Shown: positions 16,012 through 24,852 of the stretch, piece after piece
How the letters are laid out: each line of letters begins with the position of its first letter
Numbering within the stretch: the stretch's first letter is position 1
Assembly: GCF_002968015.1 (NCBI RefSeq)
Contig: NZ_PUIP01000019.1
Span: 93,617 to 157,616, forward strand
Length of the DNA: 64,000 nt
From: Massilia phosphatilytica
GTDB taxonomy: Bacteria; Pseudomonadota; Gammaproteobacteria; Burkholderiales; Burkholderiaceae_D
Reading direction: 5' to 3'
The notes under the pieces: model-generated
What the model saw: the letters and a program-made list of their open reading frames with translations, nothing else
What the model was told of the DNA's origin: nothing
Databases searched by the model: none
Made by a program: the position numbers and the translations under genes

Positions 16012-17250
16012 TTATCCGAAGAACACGTAGGCCACCGAGATGGCCGCGACGATGCCGGCCAGGTCGGCGATCAGTCCGCAGGAAATTGCATAGCGCGTCT
16101 TGCGCACGCCGACGGAGCCGAAGTACAGCGCGACGATGTAGAACGTGGTGTCCGCCGAGCCCTGGAAGACGCAGGCCAGGCGGCCGACGAACGAATCGAC
16201 ACCATAAGTCTTCATGGCGTCGATCATCAGCGCGCGCGAACCGCTGCCGGACAACGGCTTCATCAGCGCGGTGGGCAGGGCCGGTGTGAACGCGGTGTCG
16301 AGGCCGACCGACCTGATGACCCATTCCAGGCCTTGCACGACGAAGCCGAGCACGCCCGCATTGCGGACCACGGAGATGGCGACGAGCATGCCGACGAGGT
16401 AGGGGATGATCGTGAGCGACGTCTGGATGCCGCCCTTGGCGCCTTCGATGAACGCCTCGTACACGTTCACGCGCTTGACCATCGCGCCGACGATGAACGC
16501 GACGATGATGGAGAACAGGATCAGGTTGCTCGCGACCTTGGAGACGGTTTCGATTTCCGGTTTCGTGAGGTAGTGCGTGAAGTACCAGATCAGCGTGGCG
16601 ATGGCGGCCGTCATGCCGCCCAGCCAGCCCAGTACGACGCCGTTCAGCAAATTGATGCGCTGGCGGATCGACACCGCGATGATGCCTGCGACCGTGGCGA
16701 CATAGGTCGCGATCATGCACGGGATGAAGATGTCGGACGGGTCTTTCGCGCCGAGGATCGCGCGCTGCGCCATGATCGCGAGCGGGATCAGGGTGAGGCC
16801 CGACGTGTGCAGCACGAGGAACATGATCTGCGCGTTGCTGGCCGTGTCCTTGTTTGGGTTCAGCGTCTGCAGGCTTTCCATTGCCTTCAGGCCGAACGGC
16901 GTCGCGGCATTGTCCAGGCCCAGCAGGTTGGCGGAAAAATTCATCACCATGTGACCGGTGGCCGGGTGGTCCTTCGGCACTTCCGGGAAGATGCGCGAAA
17001 AGAAGGGCGAGATCACTTTCGCCAGCCAGCCGACGGCGCCGGCCTTCTCGCCGATGTTCATGATGCCGAGCCATAAGGTCATCACGCCGGCCAGCGGCAA
17101 GGCGATGTCCATCACGCCCATCTTGGCGGCGTCGAAGGTGCCGTCGATGATGCGCTTGAAAATCTCGGTATCCCCAAGGAAGATCCATTGGGCCAGAGCC
17201 GCAACGAAGCCGACGAGGAAGAAGCCGATCCAGATGTAATTTAAAGCCAT
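16012..17250 (-). CDS. Fused SpmA/SpmB-like nucleoside-recognition (Gate) membrane protein
   Basis: This is a 412-residue polytopic membrane protein made of two Gate (nucleoside recognition) domains. The N-terminal half resembles spore maturation protein SpmA (ALPLAGVMTLWLGIMNIGEKAG, NLLGLDNAATPFGLKAME) and the C-terminal half resembles SpmB (GSADTTFYIVALYFGSVGVRK). In Bacillus subtilis spmA and spmB are separate genes downstream of a dacB and affect spore dehydration and cortex; nothing here suggests sporulation. The transported solute is unknown. The gene is first of the two-gene unit with dacB and is divergent from the solute-binding protein gene across about 210 bp. Confidence 0.88.
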   Translation of the reverse strand: MALNYIWIGFFLVGFVAALAQWIFLGDTEIFKRIIDGTFDAAKMGVMDIALPLAGVMTLWLGIMNIGEKAGAVGWLAKVISPFFSRIFPEVPKDHPATGHMVMNFSANLLGLDNAATPFGLKAMESLQTLNPNKDTASNAQIMFLVLHTSGLTLIPLAIMAQRAILGAKDPSDIFIPCMIATYVATVAGIIAVSIRQRINLLNGVVLGWLGGMTAAIATLIWYFTHYLTKPEIETVSKVASNLILFSIIVAFIVGAMVKRVNVYEAFIEGAKGGIQTSLTIIPYLVGMLVAISVVRNAGVLGFVVQGLEWVIRSVGLDTAFTPALPTALMKPLSGSGSRALMIDAMKTYGVDSFVGRLACVFQGSADTTFYIVALYFGSVGVRKTRYAISCGLIADLAGIVAAISVAYVFFG

Positions 17251-17460
17251 GGGTGTCGTAGGTGCAGGCAGGATGATGCCTGAGCTCGATTGTGCAGCGG
17301 AGAGTATAGGCGCTGAGCAAGCTGCACTGATGAAAGTATGGGCCGGGGATATGTAAAAAAGTTATGCGCCACTGGGAAGCTTGGCGTTCTGTCATCGCAC
17401 GACCGTGTTGCCCACGTCCAAGCCTGGGCCTATGATACGCAACGCTTCCAGGACTCCGCC

Positions 17461-19263
17461 ATGCCGACTCGCCGTTCGATCCTCGCCTCCCTGCTGTTCA
17501 CCGCTCTCGCTCCATTGGCCGCCGCGCAGGACACGGCACCGAAGGTCCTGCACATGTTCCTGTCGACGAGCGAGACGGGCATGGACCCGGCCGTCGCCTC
17601 CGACATCGCCACGTTGTCCCTGCTGGAAAACCTGTTCGACCCGCTGTTGCGCTACGACTACCTTGCGCGCCCCGTCAAACTGCAGGGCAATGGCGCGAAG
17701 GACCTGCCCGAGATCTCGGCCGACGGCCTCACCTACACGTTCCACCTCCGTCCCGGCATGCGGTTCACGTCCGACCCGGCGTTCAAGGGCCCGCCGCGCG
17801 AGGTGACGGCGGCCGACTACGTCTACAGCATCCAGCGCCTGTACGACCCGACCCTGAAATCGCCGTGGTCGTTCATGTTCGAGGGAAAACTGCTGGGCGA
17901 TGCGGCGTGGAAGGATGATTTCAGCTACGCGACGAGTATCCCGGGCCTGCAAGCCGTCGACCGCTACACGCTGCGCATCCGCCTGTCGGAGCCGGACAAT
18001 AACTTCCTGTTTTACCTGGCCACGCCGGCGACGGGCGTCGTCGCGCGCGAAGTGATCGAGGCGTATCCGGGCCAGGCCGGCAACCACCCCGTCGGCACCG
18101 GGCCATTCATGCTGGGGGACTGGAAGCGCAGCGACCGCATCGTCCTCGTCGCGAATCCCGCGTCGACGTCCGTCTTTCACTCCAGCGTGGCGACGGACCC
18201 GGCGGCCGACCCCACCGACCGTGCCATCGCGCTCGCGCTCGAAGGGCAGAAGCTGCCCCGCGTGGACAAGGTCGACATCAAGATCGCGGAAGAATTCCAG
18301 GGCCGCATGCTGGGCTTCCTGAACGGCGAATACGATTACCTGGAACAGGTGCCGGAATCGATGACGGACATGGTCATCAGGAACGGCAAGCTGAAAGGAG
18401 ACCTGGCCGCGCGCGGCATGCAGCTGTACCGCTTCCCCGTGCTGCAAACCTACTACATGTGGATGAACATGGAGGATCCGGTCCTCGGCGGCTATTCGAA
18501 AGAGCGGGTGGCGCTGCGCCGCGCGATCTCGCTCAGCTACAACAGCGCCGAGGACATCGCCCTGCTGAAAAAGGGATTCGCGATCAAGGCCGAATCGCCG
18601 CTGGCGCCGGGCGTGCTGGGCTACGACCCGAACTACCGCAGCCCCGTCCCGTACGACCCCGCGATGGCGAACGCCTTGCTCGACCGCTTTGGCTACGACA
18701 AACACGACCCGGACGGGTTCAGACGCCAGCCGAAAGCAGGTGGTGGCACCGAGCCACTGACGCTGCAGATGAGCAGCGAAGCGACGGTCGGCGGCCGCCT
18801 GCGGGACGAACTGTGGCGCAAATGCCTGAATGCTGTGGGCCTGCGCGTCGTGTTCAAGTCGGACAAGAAGACGGAGATCATCAAGGCGTCCCGCCTCGGC
18901 AAGGTGCAGATGTTCGAGAGTAATTGGATCGCCGACTTCCCCGACGGCGACAATTTTTATCAGCTGCTGTACGGCCCGAACGCGGGCCGCGCCAACTACG
19001 CCCGTTTCAACCTGCCGGCCTATAACGAACGCTACGAGCAGGCGCATGCGCTCAAGGATGGCCCCGAGCGCCAGAAGCTGTATTTCGAGATGAACCAGTT
19101 GATCCACGCCTACAACCCGTGGGTGCCGCTGACGCATGTGCTCTCGGCGGATATCCGACAACCGTGGCTCAAAAACTACAAACGTCACCCCGTCGAGTTC
19201 ACGCAATGGCGTTATCTGGATGTCGATGTTGCGGAAAGGACACGTGCTGCAAGAGGGAAGTGA
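17461..19263 (+). CDS. Family 5 extracellular solute-binding protein (peptide type)
   Basis: The 600-residue protein belongs to the DppA/OppA-like SBP_bac_5 family, with segments such as DLPEISADGLTYTFHLRPGMRF and HPVGTGPFMLGDWKRSDRI. The N-terminus MPTRRSILASLLFTALAPLAA reads as a signal peptide with a twin-arginine-like TRRSIL. The ATG at 17461 has AGGA upstream; the frame is open earlier but the signal peptide fixes the start. These proteins bind peptides, including murein tripeptides in the MppA/OppA case. No permease or ATPase gene is present in the window, so it must work with a remote transporter or in another way. The receptor gene follows after about 140 bp. Confidence 0.88.
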   Translation: MPTRRSILASLLFTALAPLAAAQDTAPKVLHMFLSTSETGMDPAVASDIATLSLLENLFDPLLRYDYLARPVKLQGNGAKDLPEISADGLTYTFHLRPGMRFTSDPAFKGPPREVTAADYVYSIQRLYDPTLKSPWSFMFEGKLLGDAAWKDDFSYATSIPGLQAVDRYTLRIRLSEPDNNFLFYLATPATGVVAREVIEAYPGQAGNHPVGTGPFMLGDWKRSDRIVLVANPASTSVFHSSVATDPAADPTDRAIALALEGQKLPRVDKVDIKIAEEFQGRMLGFLNGEYDYLEQVPESMTDMVIRNGKLKGDLAARGMQLYRFPVLQTYYMWMNMEDPVLGGYSKERVALRRAISLSYNSAEDIALLKKGFAIKAESPLAPGVLGYDPNYRSPVPYDPAMANALLDRFGYDKHDPDGFRRQPKAGGGTEPLTLQMSSEATVGGRLRDELWRKCLNAVGLRVVFKSDKKTEIIKASRLGKVQMFESNWIADFPDGDNFYQLLYGPNAGRANYARFNLPAYNERYEQAHALKDGPERQKLYFEMNQLIHAYNPWVPLTHVLSADIRQPWLKNYKRHPVEFTQWRYLDVDVAERTRAARGK

Positions 19264-19406
19264 TACTTTTTGCTAGATTTACTCAGTGAAATATTCCCTA
19301 TAGTTATAGTCAGCGCCGGAATTTTCATTGGCTGGGCGCGCGTCAGTGCGCTTACCTTTGAATCAATAACCCTATGCCAACGTCGTCGTGCACCAAGGAG
19401 AACTAC

Positions 19407-22169
19407 GTGAAGTTAAAGAAGCTAGCGACCATGATCGCCGTGATCGGTACCGCAGCCCCGGCCGTCGCGCAGCAAGCGCAAACGGACAAGCCGATCGCAC
19501 GCGTCGAGATCACGGGTTCCAGCATCAAGCGCATCGCCACCGAAGGCGCGCTGCCGGTGCAGACGATCACGCTGGACCAGCTGGACAAGCAGGGCGTCAC
19601 GAACGCGGAACAGCTGATGCGCCTGATCTCGGCCAACGGCACGGGCGCGGACAACATGACTTCAGGTAATAACGTGTTCGGCGCAGATGCCGACCGCGTC
19701 AGCGGGGGCGGCTCGTTCGCCTCGCTGCGTGGCCTGGGCCCGACCGGCACCCTCGTGCTGATCAACGGCCGCCGCATTTCCGGCTACGGCCTGTCCGGCA
19801 AGGCGGTCGACCTGAACACGATCCCGCTGGCGGCCGTCGCCCGCATCGAAGTGCTGAAGGATGGCGCATCCGCGATCTACGGCACGGATGCCGTCGGCGG
19901 CGTCATCAACTTTATCCTCAAGACGAATTTCGAGGGCGTGCAGGCGAATGCCAGCGGCAACTGGACGGAACACGGCGGCGGCGCCACCCGCCGGCTGCAG
20001 GTCGTGGCCGGCCATGGCAACCTGGACACCGACCGCTTCAACATCATGGTGGCGGTCGGCTACGACAAGAACAACGAACTCGATTCGCACCAGCGCGGGT
20101 TCGCCAATGGCTACCAGCCGGCGCGCGGCCTGTCGCCGGACACCACCGGCACCCCGGTCGCCAACCAGCTGACGGGCGCCGGCACCGCGCTGGGTTCGAA
20201 CTTCCAGATGCCGGGCGACCCGAACAAGTATCTGCAGGCGGGTCTCCTGAGCCTGCAGGGCAAGTGCGACAGCGTGACAGGCATGAACCAGTACGTCACC
20301 GCGTTGTGGAAGGACGTGACGTCGCCGTTGCGCACAAAGTATTCCTGCACGTACGACTACGGTGGCGACTACGTGATGCAGCTGCCGACGGAGCGCACGA
20401 ACGGCGTCGCCCGCGCCACGTTCCAGGTCACGCCGGACCACCGCGTGTTCGCCGAAGCCGTCGCCGCGCACACGAATTCGCTGGCGATCCTGACGCCGAC
20501 GCAGATCTCCACGTCGCTCGCGAACGGCAACGCGTATCCGGTGGGCGGGCCGTACTACCAGGACCTGTCGCCATACATCGCCTCGTTCGACAAGACGAAA
20601 CCGATCATCTACAAATGGCGCGCCTGGCCGCTGGGTAACCGCACGCAGGCCTACACCACCGACACCGTGCGCCTGATGACGGGCGCGGAGGGCCAACTCG
20701 CCGGCAAGTGGGACTACAAGATCGACCTGTCGCACAGCGAGAGCCACACGACGACGGACCTCGTCGACGGCTACGCCTACACGAGCGCGCTATACCAGGT
20801 GCTGCGCAGCGGGGTCGTGAACCCGTTCGCCGCGCCGGCGCAGGGCCAGAGCGCGGCCGCGATGCAGGCGCTGGAAGCGACCAAGTTCTATGGCCGCCTC
20901 CAGCACGGCAAGACGACGCTGACGCAGTTCAACGCGTCCGTGTCGGGCGAGATCTGGCAACTGCCGGCCGGCCCGCTGCAGGGCGCGATCGGCACCGACC
21001 TGCGCCGCGAGGGCTACGGCTTCGCGCAGGACGTCGACGCGACCAAGATCCTGCTGGCGCCGGGTAACGCGAACCAGGACACGGTCAACCGCAACATCAA
21101 GGCGATCTACACCGAGCTCGTGGTGCCGGTCATGAAGAACCTGGAACTGCAGCTGGCACTGCGCCGCGACGACTACAGCCTGATCGGCGCGACGACGAAT
21201 CCGAAGATCGCGTTCAGCTACCGTCCCACGAGCTGGCTGATGCTGCGCGGCTCGGCCAACAAAGGCTTCCTGGCGCCGAGCTTCGCCCAGCTGTATTCGG
21301 GCCGCCTGGACCAGGAACTGCCGAACGGCGTGTCCGACCCGATCGGCTGCGCGGCCCACCCGAACGATCCGCGCTACTGCGCGATCGAGCGCCTGAACTA
21401 CTTCAGCGGCGGCAATCCGAAGCTGCGCCCGGAGACGTCGAAGCAGGGCACCCTGGGCTTCATCGTCGAGCCGAACGCGAACTTCTCGGCGTCGGTCGAC
21501 TACTGGGCGATCAACGTCAAGGACCGCATCCTGAACCGCACCCCGCAGGTCGTGCTGGCCAACGCGGCGTCGCTCGCCGAGTACATCCACCGCAACCCGG
21601 ACGGCACCATCGACTACGTCGACGCGGGCTGGATCAACGCGGCCGGCCTCAAGACGCGCGGCGCCGACGTGGGCCTGCGCGGCCGCGGCAACCTGCCGGA
21701 TGGCTGGCGCTGGAACGCGACCCTCGACGGCACCTGGACGCAGAGCTACCAGTTCGCCGAGTTCGAAGGCCAGCCGTACGTCGAATACGTCGGCAACTTC
21801 TACACGCGCGACATCTACCTGCGCTGGAAGCACAACGCGACGTTCAGCGTCGCCAAGGGACCGTGGAGCGTCCTGCTCAGTAACCTGTACCGCAACGGCT
21901 ACGCGGACCAGCTGCCGAACGGCGGCAAGGGCACGCCGCCGGCCGGCTTCAACCCGCGCGTGGCCAGCTACACGACGTGGGGCCTGTCGACGACGTACAC
22001 GGGCCTGAAAAACACGACGATCACCGTCGGCATCCAGAACCTGTTCGACCGCGATCCGCCGTTCACGGCGCACAACGTGGACGAAGTCGTGGGCGCCGGC
22101 TGGGATCCGCGCGTGGCCGACCCGCGCGGCCGCTCGCTGAGCTTCGACGTCAAGTACCGCTTCTTCTAA
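19407..22169 (+). CDS. TonB-dependent outer-membrane receptor
   Basis: The 920-residue protein starts at the GTG at 19407, with AAGGAG 6 bases upstream, and has a signal peptide (MKLKKLATMIAVIGTAAPAVA). The plug domain shows SFASLRGLGPTGTLVLINGR and IEVLKDGASAIYGTDAVGGV, which are typical of TonB-dependent receptors. A long beta-barrel follows and ends in the canonical aromatic terminus VKYRFF. There is no extra N-terminal signalling domain, so no anti-sigma link is expected. The neighbours are a peptide-type binding protein and an LD-carboxypeptidase, which suggests import of peptides or muropeptides. Substrate specificity is inferred only from context. Confidence 0.93.
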   Translation: MKLKKLATMIAVIGTAAPAVAQQAQTDKPIARVEITGSSIKRIATEGALPVQTITLDQLDKQGVTNAEQLMRLISANGTGADNMTSGNNVFGADADRVSGGGSFASLRGLGPTGTLVLINGRRISGYGLSGKAVDLNTIPLAAVARIEVLKDGASAIYGTDAVGGVINFILKTNFEGVQANASGNWTEHGGGATRRLQVVAGHGNLDTDRFNIMVAVGYDKNNELDSHQRGFANGYQPARGLSPDTTGTPVANQLTGAGTALGSNFQMPGDPNKYLQAGLLSLQGKCDSVTGMNQYVTALWKDVTSPLRTKYSCTYDYGGDYVMQLPTERTNGVARATFQVTPDHRVFAEAVAAHTNSLAILTPTQISTSLANGNAYPVGGPYYQDLSPYIASFDKTKPIIYKWRAWPLGNRTQAYTTDTVRLMTGAEGQLAGKWDYKIDLSHSESHTTTDLVDGYAYTSALYQVLRSGVVNPFAAPAQGQSAAAMQALEATKFYGRLQHGKTTLTQFNASVSGEIWQLPAGPLQGAIGTDLRREGYGFAQDVDATKILLAPGNANQDTVNRNIKAIYTELVVPVMKNLELQLALRRDDYSLIGATTNPKIAFSYRPTSWLMLRGSANKGFLAPSFAQLYSGRLDQELPNGVSDPIGCAAHPNDPRYCAIERLNYFSGGNPKLRPETSKQGTLGFIVEPNANFSASVDYWAINVKDRILNRTPQVVLANAASLAEYIHRNPDGTIDYVDAGWINAAGLKTRGADVGLRGRGNLPDGWRWNATLDGTWTQSYQFAEFEGQPYVEYVGNFYTRDIYLRWKHNATFSVAKGPWSVLLSNLYRNGYADQLPNGGKGTPPAGFNPRVASYTTWGLSTTYTGLKNTTITVGIQNLFDRDPPFTAHNVDEVVGAGWDPRVADPRGRSLSFDVKYRFF

Positions 22170-22200
22170 TCGGTATTGCCTGTATCCTTGGCGCTACCTG

Positions 22201-22249
22201 CGGCCCGCGACCATGGAAGCCACAAGCTTCCGCGGCGCGGGCCGTTTTA
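22201..22249 (+). terminator. Rho-independent terminator after the receptor gene
   Basis: The arm CGGCCCGCG at 22201-22209 pairs with CGCGGGCCG at 22236-22244. An inner GGAAGC/GCTTCC stem lies between them and TTTTA follows. It begins 31 bp after the receptor stop and ends just before the LD-carboxypeptidase start, so the receptor is likely terminated and the next gene expressed separately or by read-through. Confidence 0.75.
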
Positions 22250-22264
22250 CTTGAACCTCATCCC

Positions 22265-23305
22265 ATGAACAGCAGGCGCAGATTTAACGCGATGATGGCG
22301 GCGGCGCTGCTGTTACCTGTCGCGCCTGCGCGGTCCGCATCGAAGACAATGACACCACTGATCAAACCACCGCGCCTGCGCCGCGGCGACGTCGTCGGCC
22401 TCGTCGCACCGGGCGGCTACACGAGCGACGCCTCGATCGAGAAGGCCGTGCAGCACATCGAGGCGCTGGGCTTCCGCGTCAAGCTGGGCACGTACCTGCG
22501 CGACGTGTGGGGCAACTACGGGGGCACGGTCGCGGCGCGCATCGCCGACCTGCACGCGATGTTCCGCGATCCTGACGTGAAAGCCATCTGGGCGATCCGC
22601 GGCGGCTCCGGCTGCATCTCCCTGCTGCGGCATCTGGACTACCGCCTGATCCGCACGCATCCGAAGGTCCTGCTGGGCTACTCCGACATCACGGCGCTGC
22701 ATCTCGCCATCCACCGTCACGCGGGCCTTGTGACCTTCCACGGCCCGGTCGCATCGAGCACGCCGTCGGACTATTCGACCGAGCACCTGCTGGCCGTGCT
22801 GATGGATCCGAGGGCGTCGTACACGATCCCGATGTCGTTTGATAACGACCGCCGCGCGCTGGACGAGCCGTGGTACGCCACGCGTACGGTGCACGCGGGC
22901 GTGGCCGAGGGCCCGCTCATCGGCGGCAACCTGTCGCTCGTGAGCGCGCTTGCAGGCACGCCGTACGCGGCGGATTTCACCGGCGGCCTGCTGTTCCTCG
23001 AAGAGGTGAACGAGGAGCCGTACCGCATCGACCGCTGGATGACGCAGCTCGATCTGGCTGTCGGTTTCGACAAGGCGGCCGGTGTCATGATCGGCATCTG
23101 CGAGAACTGCGGACCGCAGGGGGACGGCCCGTCGCTGACCCTGGACGAGACCCTGGACGTGCACCTGCAGCCGCTGCGGGTGCCGGCGGTAATGGGGTAT
23201 TCGTTCGGGCATATCCGCAACCAGTTCACGATGCCGGTCGGGATCAGGGGCCGGCTGGATACGGCGTCGCGGACGGTGACGTTGCTGGAGGCGGGTGTCA
23301 GCTGA
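22265..23305 (+). CDS. ldcA: Exported LD-carboxypeptidase (S66, LdcA-like)
   Basis: The 346-residue protein carries the S66 serine motif GYSDITALH (Ser140), the glutamate-containing motif FLEEVNEEPYRIDRW and the C-terminal histidine motif SFGHIRNQF. LdcA removes the terminal D-Ala from murein tetrapeptides to give tripeptides. E. coli LdcA is cytoplasmic, but this protein has an N-terminal extension MNSRRRFNAMMAAALLLPVAPA, which looks like a signal peptide with a Tat-like SRRRF. Processing in the periplasm is therefore likely. It follows the receptor gene and may prepare peptides for uptake. The family assignment is strong; export is inferred. Confidence 0.9.
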   Translation: MNSRRRFNAMMAAALLLPVAPARSASKTMTPLIKPPRLRRGDVVGLVAPGGYTSDASIEKAVQHIEALGFRVKLGTYLRDVWGNYGGTVAARIADLHAMFRDPDVKAIWAIRGGSGCISLLRHLDYRLIRTHPKVLLGYSDITALHLAIHRHAGLVTFHGPVASSTPSDYSTEHLLAVLMDPRASYTIPMSFDNDRRALDEPWYATRTVHAGVAEGPLIGGNLSLVSALAGTPYAADFTGGLLFLEEVNEEPYRIDRWMTQLDLAVGFDKAAGVMIGICENCGPQGDGPSLTLDETLDVHLQPLRVPAVMGYSFGHIRNQFTMPVGIRGRLDTASRTVTLLEAGVS

Positions 23306-23318
23306 GGGCTCAGCTGAC
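23297..23318. terminator. Perfect inverted repeat between convergent genes (probable bidirectional terminator)
   Basis: The arms GTCAGCTGAG and CTCAGCTGAC, each 10 bases, are separated by only GG and span the ldcA stop codon. The hairpin lies between ldcA and the convergent lysR gene. No T-run follows on either strand, so it may be a factor-assisted or weak terminator. Confidence 0.5.
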
Positions 23319-23320
23319 GG

Positions 23321-24223
23321 CTACCACCGCCAGGCTTCCTGCAGCTTCTCCTTCAGATACCCCACGAACACCCGCACCCTTGGCGCCAAATTCCTCTGGT
23401 GCGGATACACCGCATGCAGCGGCGCCGCCGCCATCGCGTGATTGGGCAGCACGCGCCGCAAACGACCCGCCGCCAGGTCATCCCCCACGTCCCAGATCGA
23501 TTTCAGCGCGATGCCGCTGCCGGCCAGCGCCAGCTGCTGCGCGGCGCCGCCGTCGTTCGTGAGGAACGCGGCGTCCACGCGCACGGGGGCCGTCTCGTCG
23601 CCGTCGAATTTCCAGTCCGTGCGCCGTTGATCGCCGATCACGATGCAGCGGTGGCCCGCCAGTTCCGCGGGCGTGCGCGGTTCGCCGTGGCGCTGCAGGT
23701 AGGCGGGCGACGCGCACAGCACGCGGTAGTTGGGCGCCAGTTCGCGCGCGACCAGCGAGGAGTCTGCCAGCGCACCGTAGCGGATGCCCAGATCGTGACC
23801 GCTGTCCAGCAGGTCGACGACGGCATCCAGGAGCTCCAGCTGGATCGTCACCTGCGGATGCAGTTCCTGGAACGCGGCCGCGATGGGTGCGAGCCAGCGC
23901 CGCCCGAATTCGCCCGGCGCCGTGATGCGCAATACGCCGTGCACGCCCTCGCGGCGCTGCGCGAGCAGGGCTTCGGCCTGCTCGACTTCGTCCAGGATGC
24001 GCAGCACGCGCGCGTGGAACAGCCGCCCCTCGTCCGTCAAGGTCTGGCGCCGCGTCGTCCGCTGCAGCAGGCGCGTGCCCAGGCTCGCTTCCAGCAGCGA
24101 TAAACGTTTGCTGACGACGGACACGGGCACGTCCAGTTCGCGCGCGGCGGCGGACAGGCTGCCGGCAGAGACGATGCGGGCAAACGCGACGAGGGCGGGG
24201 AAGTTGTTGGCGAGCGTGTCCAT
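23321..24223 (-). CDS. LysR family transcriptional regulator
   Basis: The 300-residue regulator has the winged helix SAGSLSAAARELDVPVSVVSK and an effector domain with GEFGRRWLAPIAAAFQELHP. It belongs to the large group of LysR proteins usually found divergent from oxidoreductase genes. Here the divergent partner is the SnoaL-like gene at 24320 followed by an SDR gene, with a 96-bp intergenic region that should hold its operator. The ligand is unknown. Confidence 0.88.
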   Translation of the reverse strand: MDTLANNFPALVAFARIVSAGSLSAAARELDVPVSVVSKRLSLLEASLGTRLLQRTTRRQTLTDEGRLFHARVLRILDEVEQAEALLAQRREGVHGVLRITAPGEFGRRWLAPIAAAFQELHPQVTIQLELLDAVVDLLDSGHDLGIRYGALADSSLVARELAPNYRVLCASPAYLQRHGEPRTPAELAGHRCIVIGDQRRTDWKFDGDETAPVRVDAAFLTNDGGAAQQLALAGSGIALKSIWDVGDDLAAGRLRRVLPNHAMAAAPLHAVYPHQRNLAPRVRVFVGYLKEKLQEAWRW

Positions 24224-24319
24224 CTTGCGCTTTTTGGAAACAATGATTTCGTATTCTGCCGCTATTTTTCGACCAGCGTGAAATCTATGATGGGTTCATC
24301 GACAACAAGGAGCACTACG

Positions 24320-24841
24320 ATGAAAGCCACCCCCCTCCTCGCCGCCATGCTGGTGGCGCTGCCGGCCTTCGCGGACGAACGACTCGTTAGCGCCCAGCAA
24401 GTCATCGCCGACCCGTCGCTGCCCCCGGCACTGCGCGATGCCGAGATCCAGGCGGCGCGCCGCTACGCCACGTTCTGGCACACGGGCGACGAACGCCATG
24501 CCCGCGCGGCGCTCGCAGCCGATTTCACGGACCGCACGCTGCCGCCGGGCCGCGCGCAAGGCGTGCCGGGGCCGCTCGCCGCATCGACGTTCGTGCGCAC
24601 CGCGATCCCGGACCTGCAGGCCGACCTGCTACAACTGATCGTTGCGGGCGACCGCGTCACCGTGCACTATCGCTTCCACGGCCATTTCACCGGACGATGG
24701 GCGGACAAGCAGGGACAAGGGCAAGGCATCGACTTCATCGCCACCGACATCTATCGCATCGCCGACGGGAAGATCGCCGACAACTGGCACATCGAAGACA
24801 ACCTCACACTGATGCAGCAACTGGGCCTCGTCGCCCGCTGA
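24320..24841 (+). CDS. Exported SnoaL-like / ester cyclase-type protein
   Basis: The 173-residue protein has a signal peptide (MKATPLLAAMLVALPAFA) and then a SnoaL-like alpha+beta barrel. Characteristic segments are ARRYATFWHTGDERHARAAL, VHYRFHGHFTG and IADGKIADNWHIEDN. SnoaL-like proteins include polyketide cyclases, isomerases and many uncharacterised ring-modifying enzymes; the predicted periplasmic location is less usual. The ATG at 24320 follows AAGGAGCACTAC. It lies 11 bp before an SDR gene and is probably in an operon with it, under the divergent LysR regulator. Confidence 0.8.
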   Translation: MKATPLLAAMLVALPAFADERLVSAQQVIADPSLPPALRDAEIQAARRYATFWHTGDERHARAALAADFTDRTLPPGRAQGVPGPLAASTFVRTAIPDLQADLLQLIVAGDRVTVHYRFHGHFTGRWADKQGQGQGIDFIATDIYRIADGKIADNWHIEDNLTLMQQLGLVAR

Positions 24842-24852
24842 AAGGAACTTCC

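Noticed and set aside
16012..17250. Evidence for sporulation from the SpmA/SpmB similarity
   Set aside because: SpmA/B-like Gate proteins are widespread in non-sporulating bacteria, and no other sporulation gene is present.
14435..17395. A single 986-codon minus-strand protein
   Set aside because: The frame reads dacB correctly but then runs through spmAB in the wrong frame. The dacB signal peptide sets the start at 15991.
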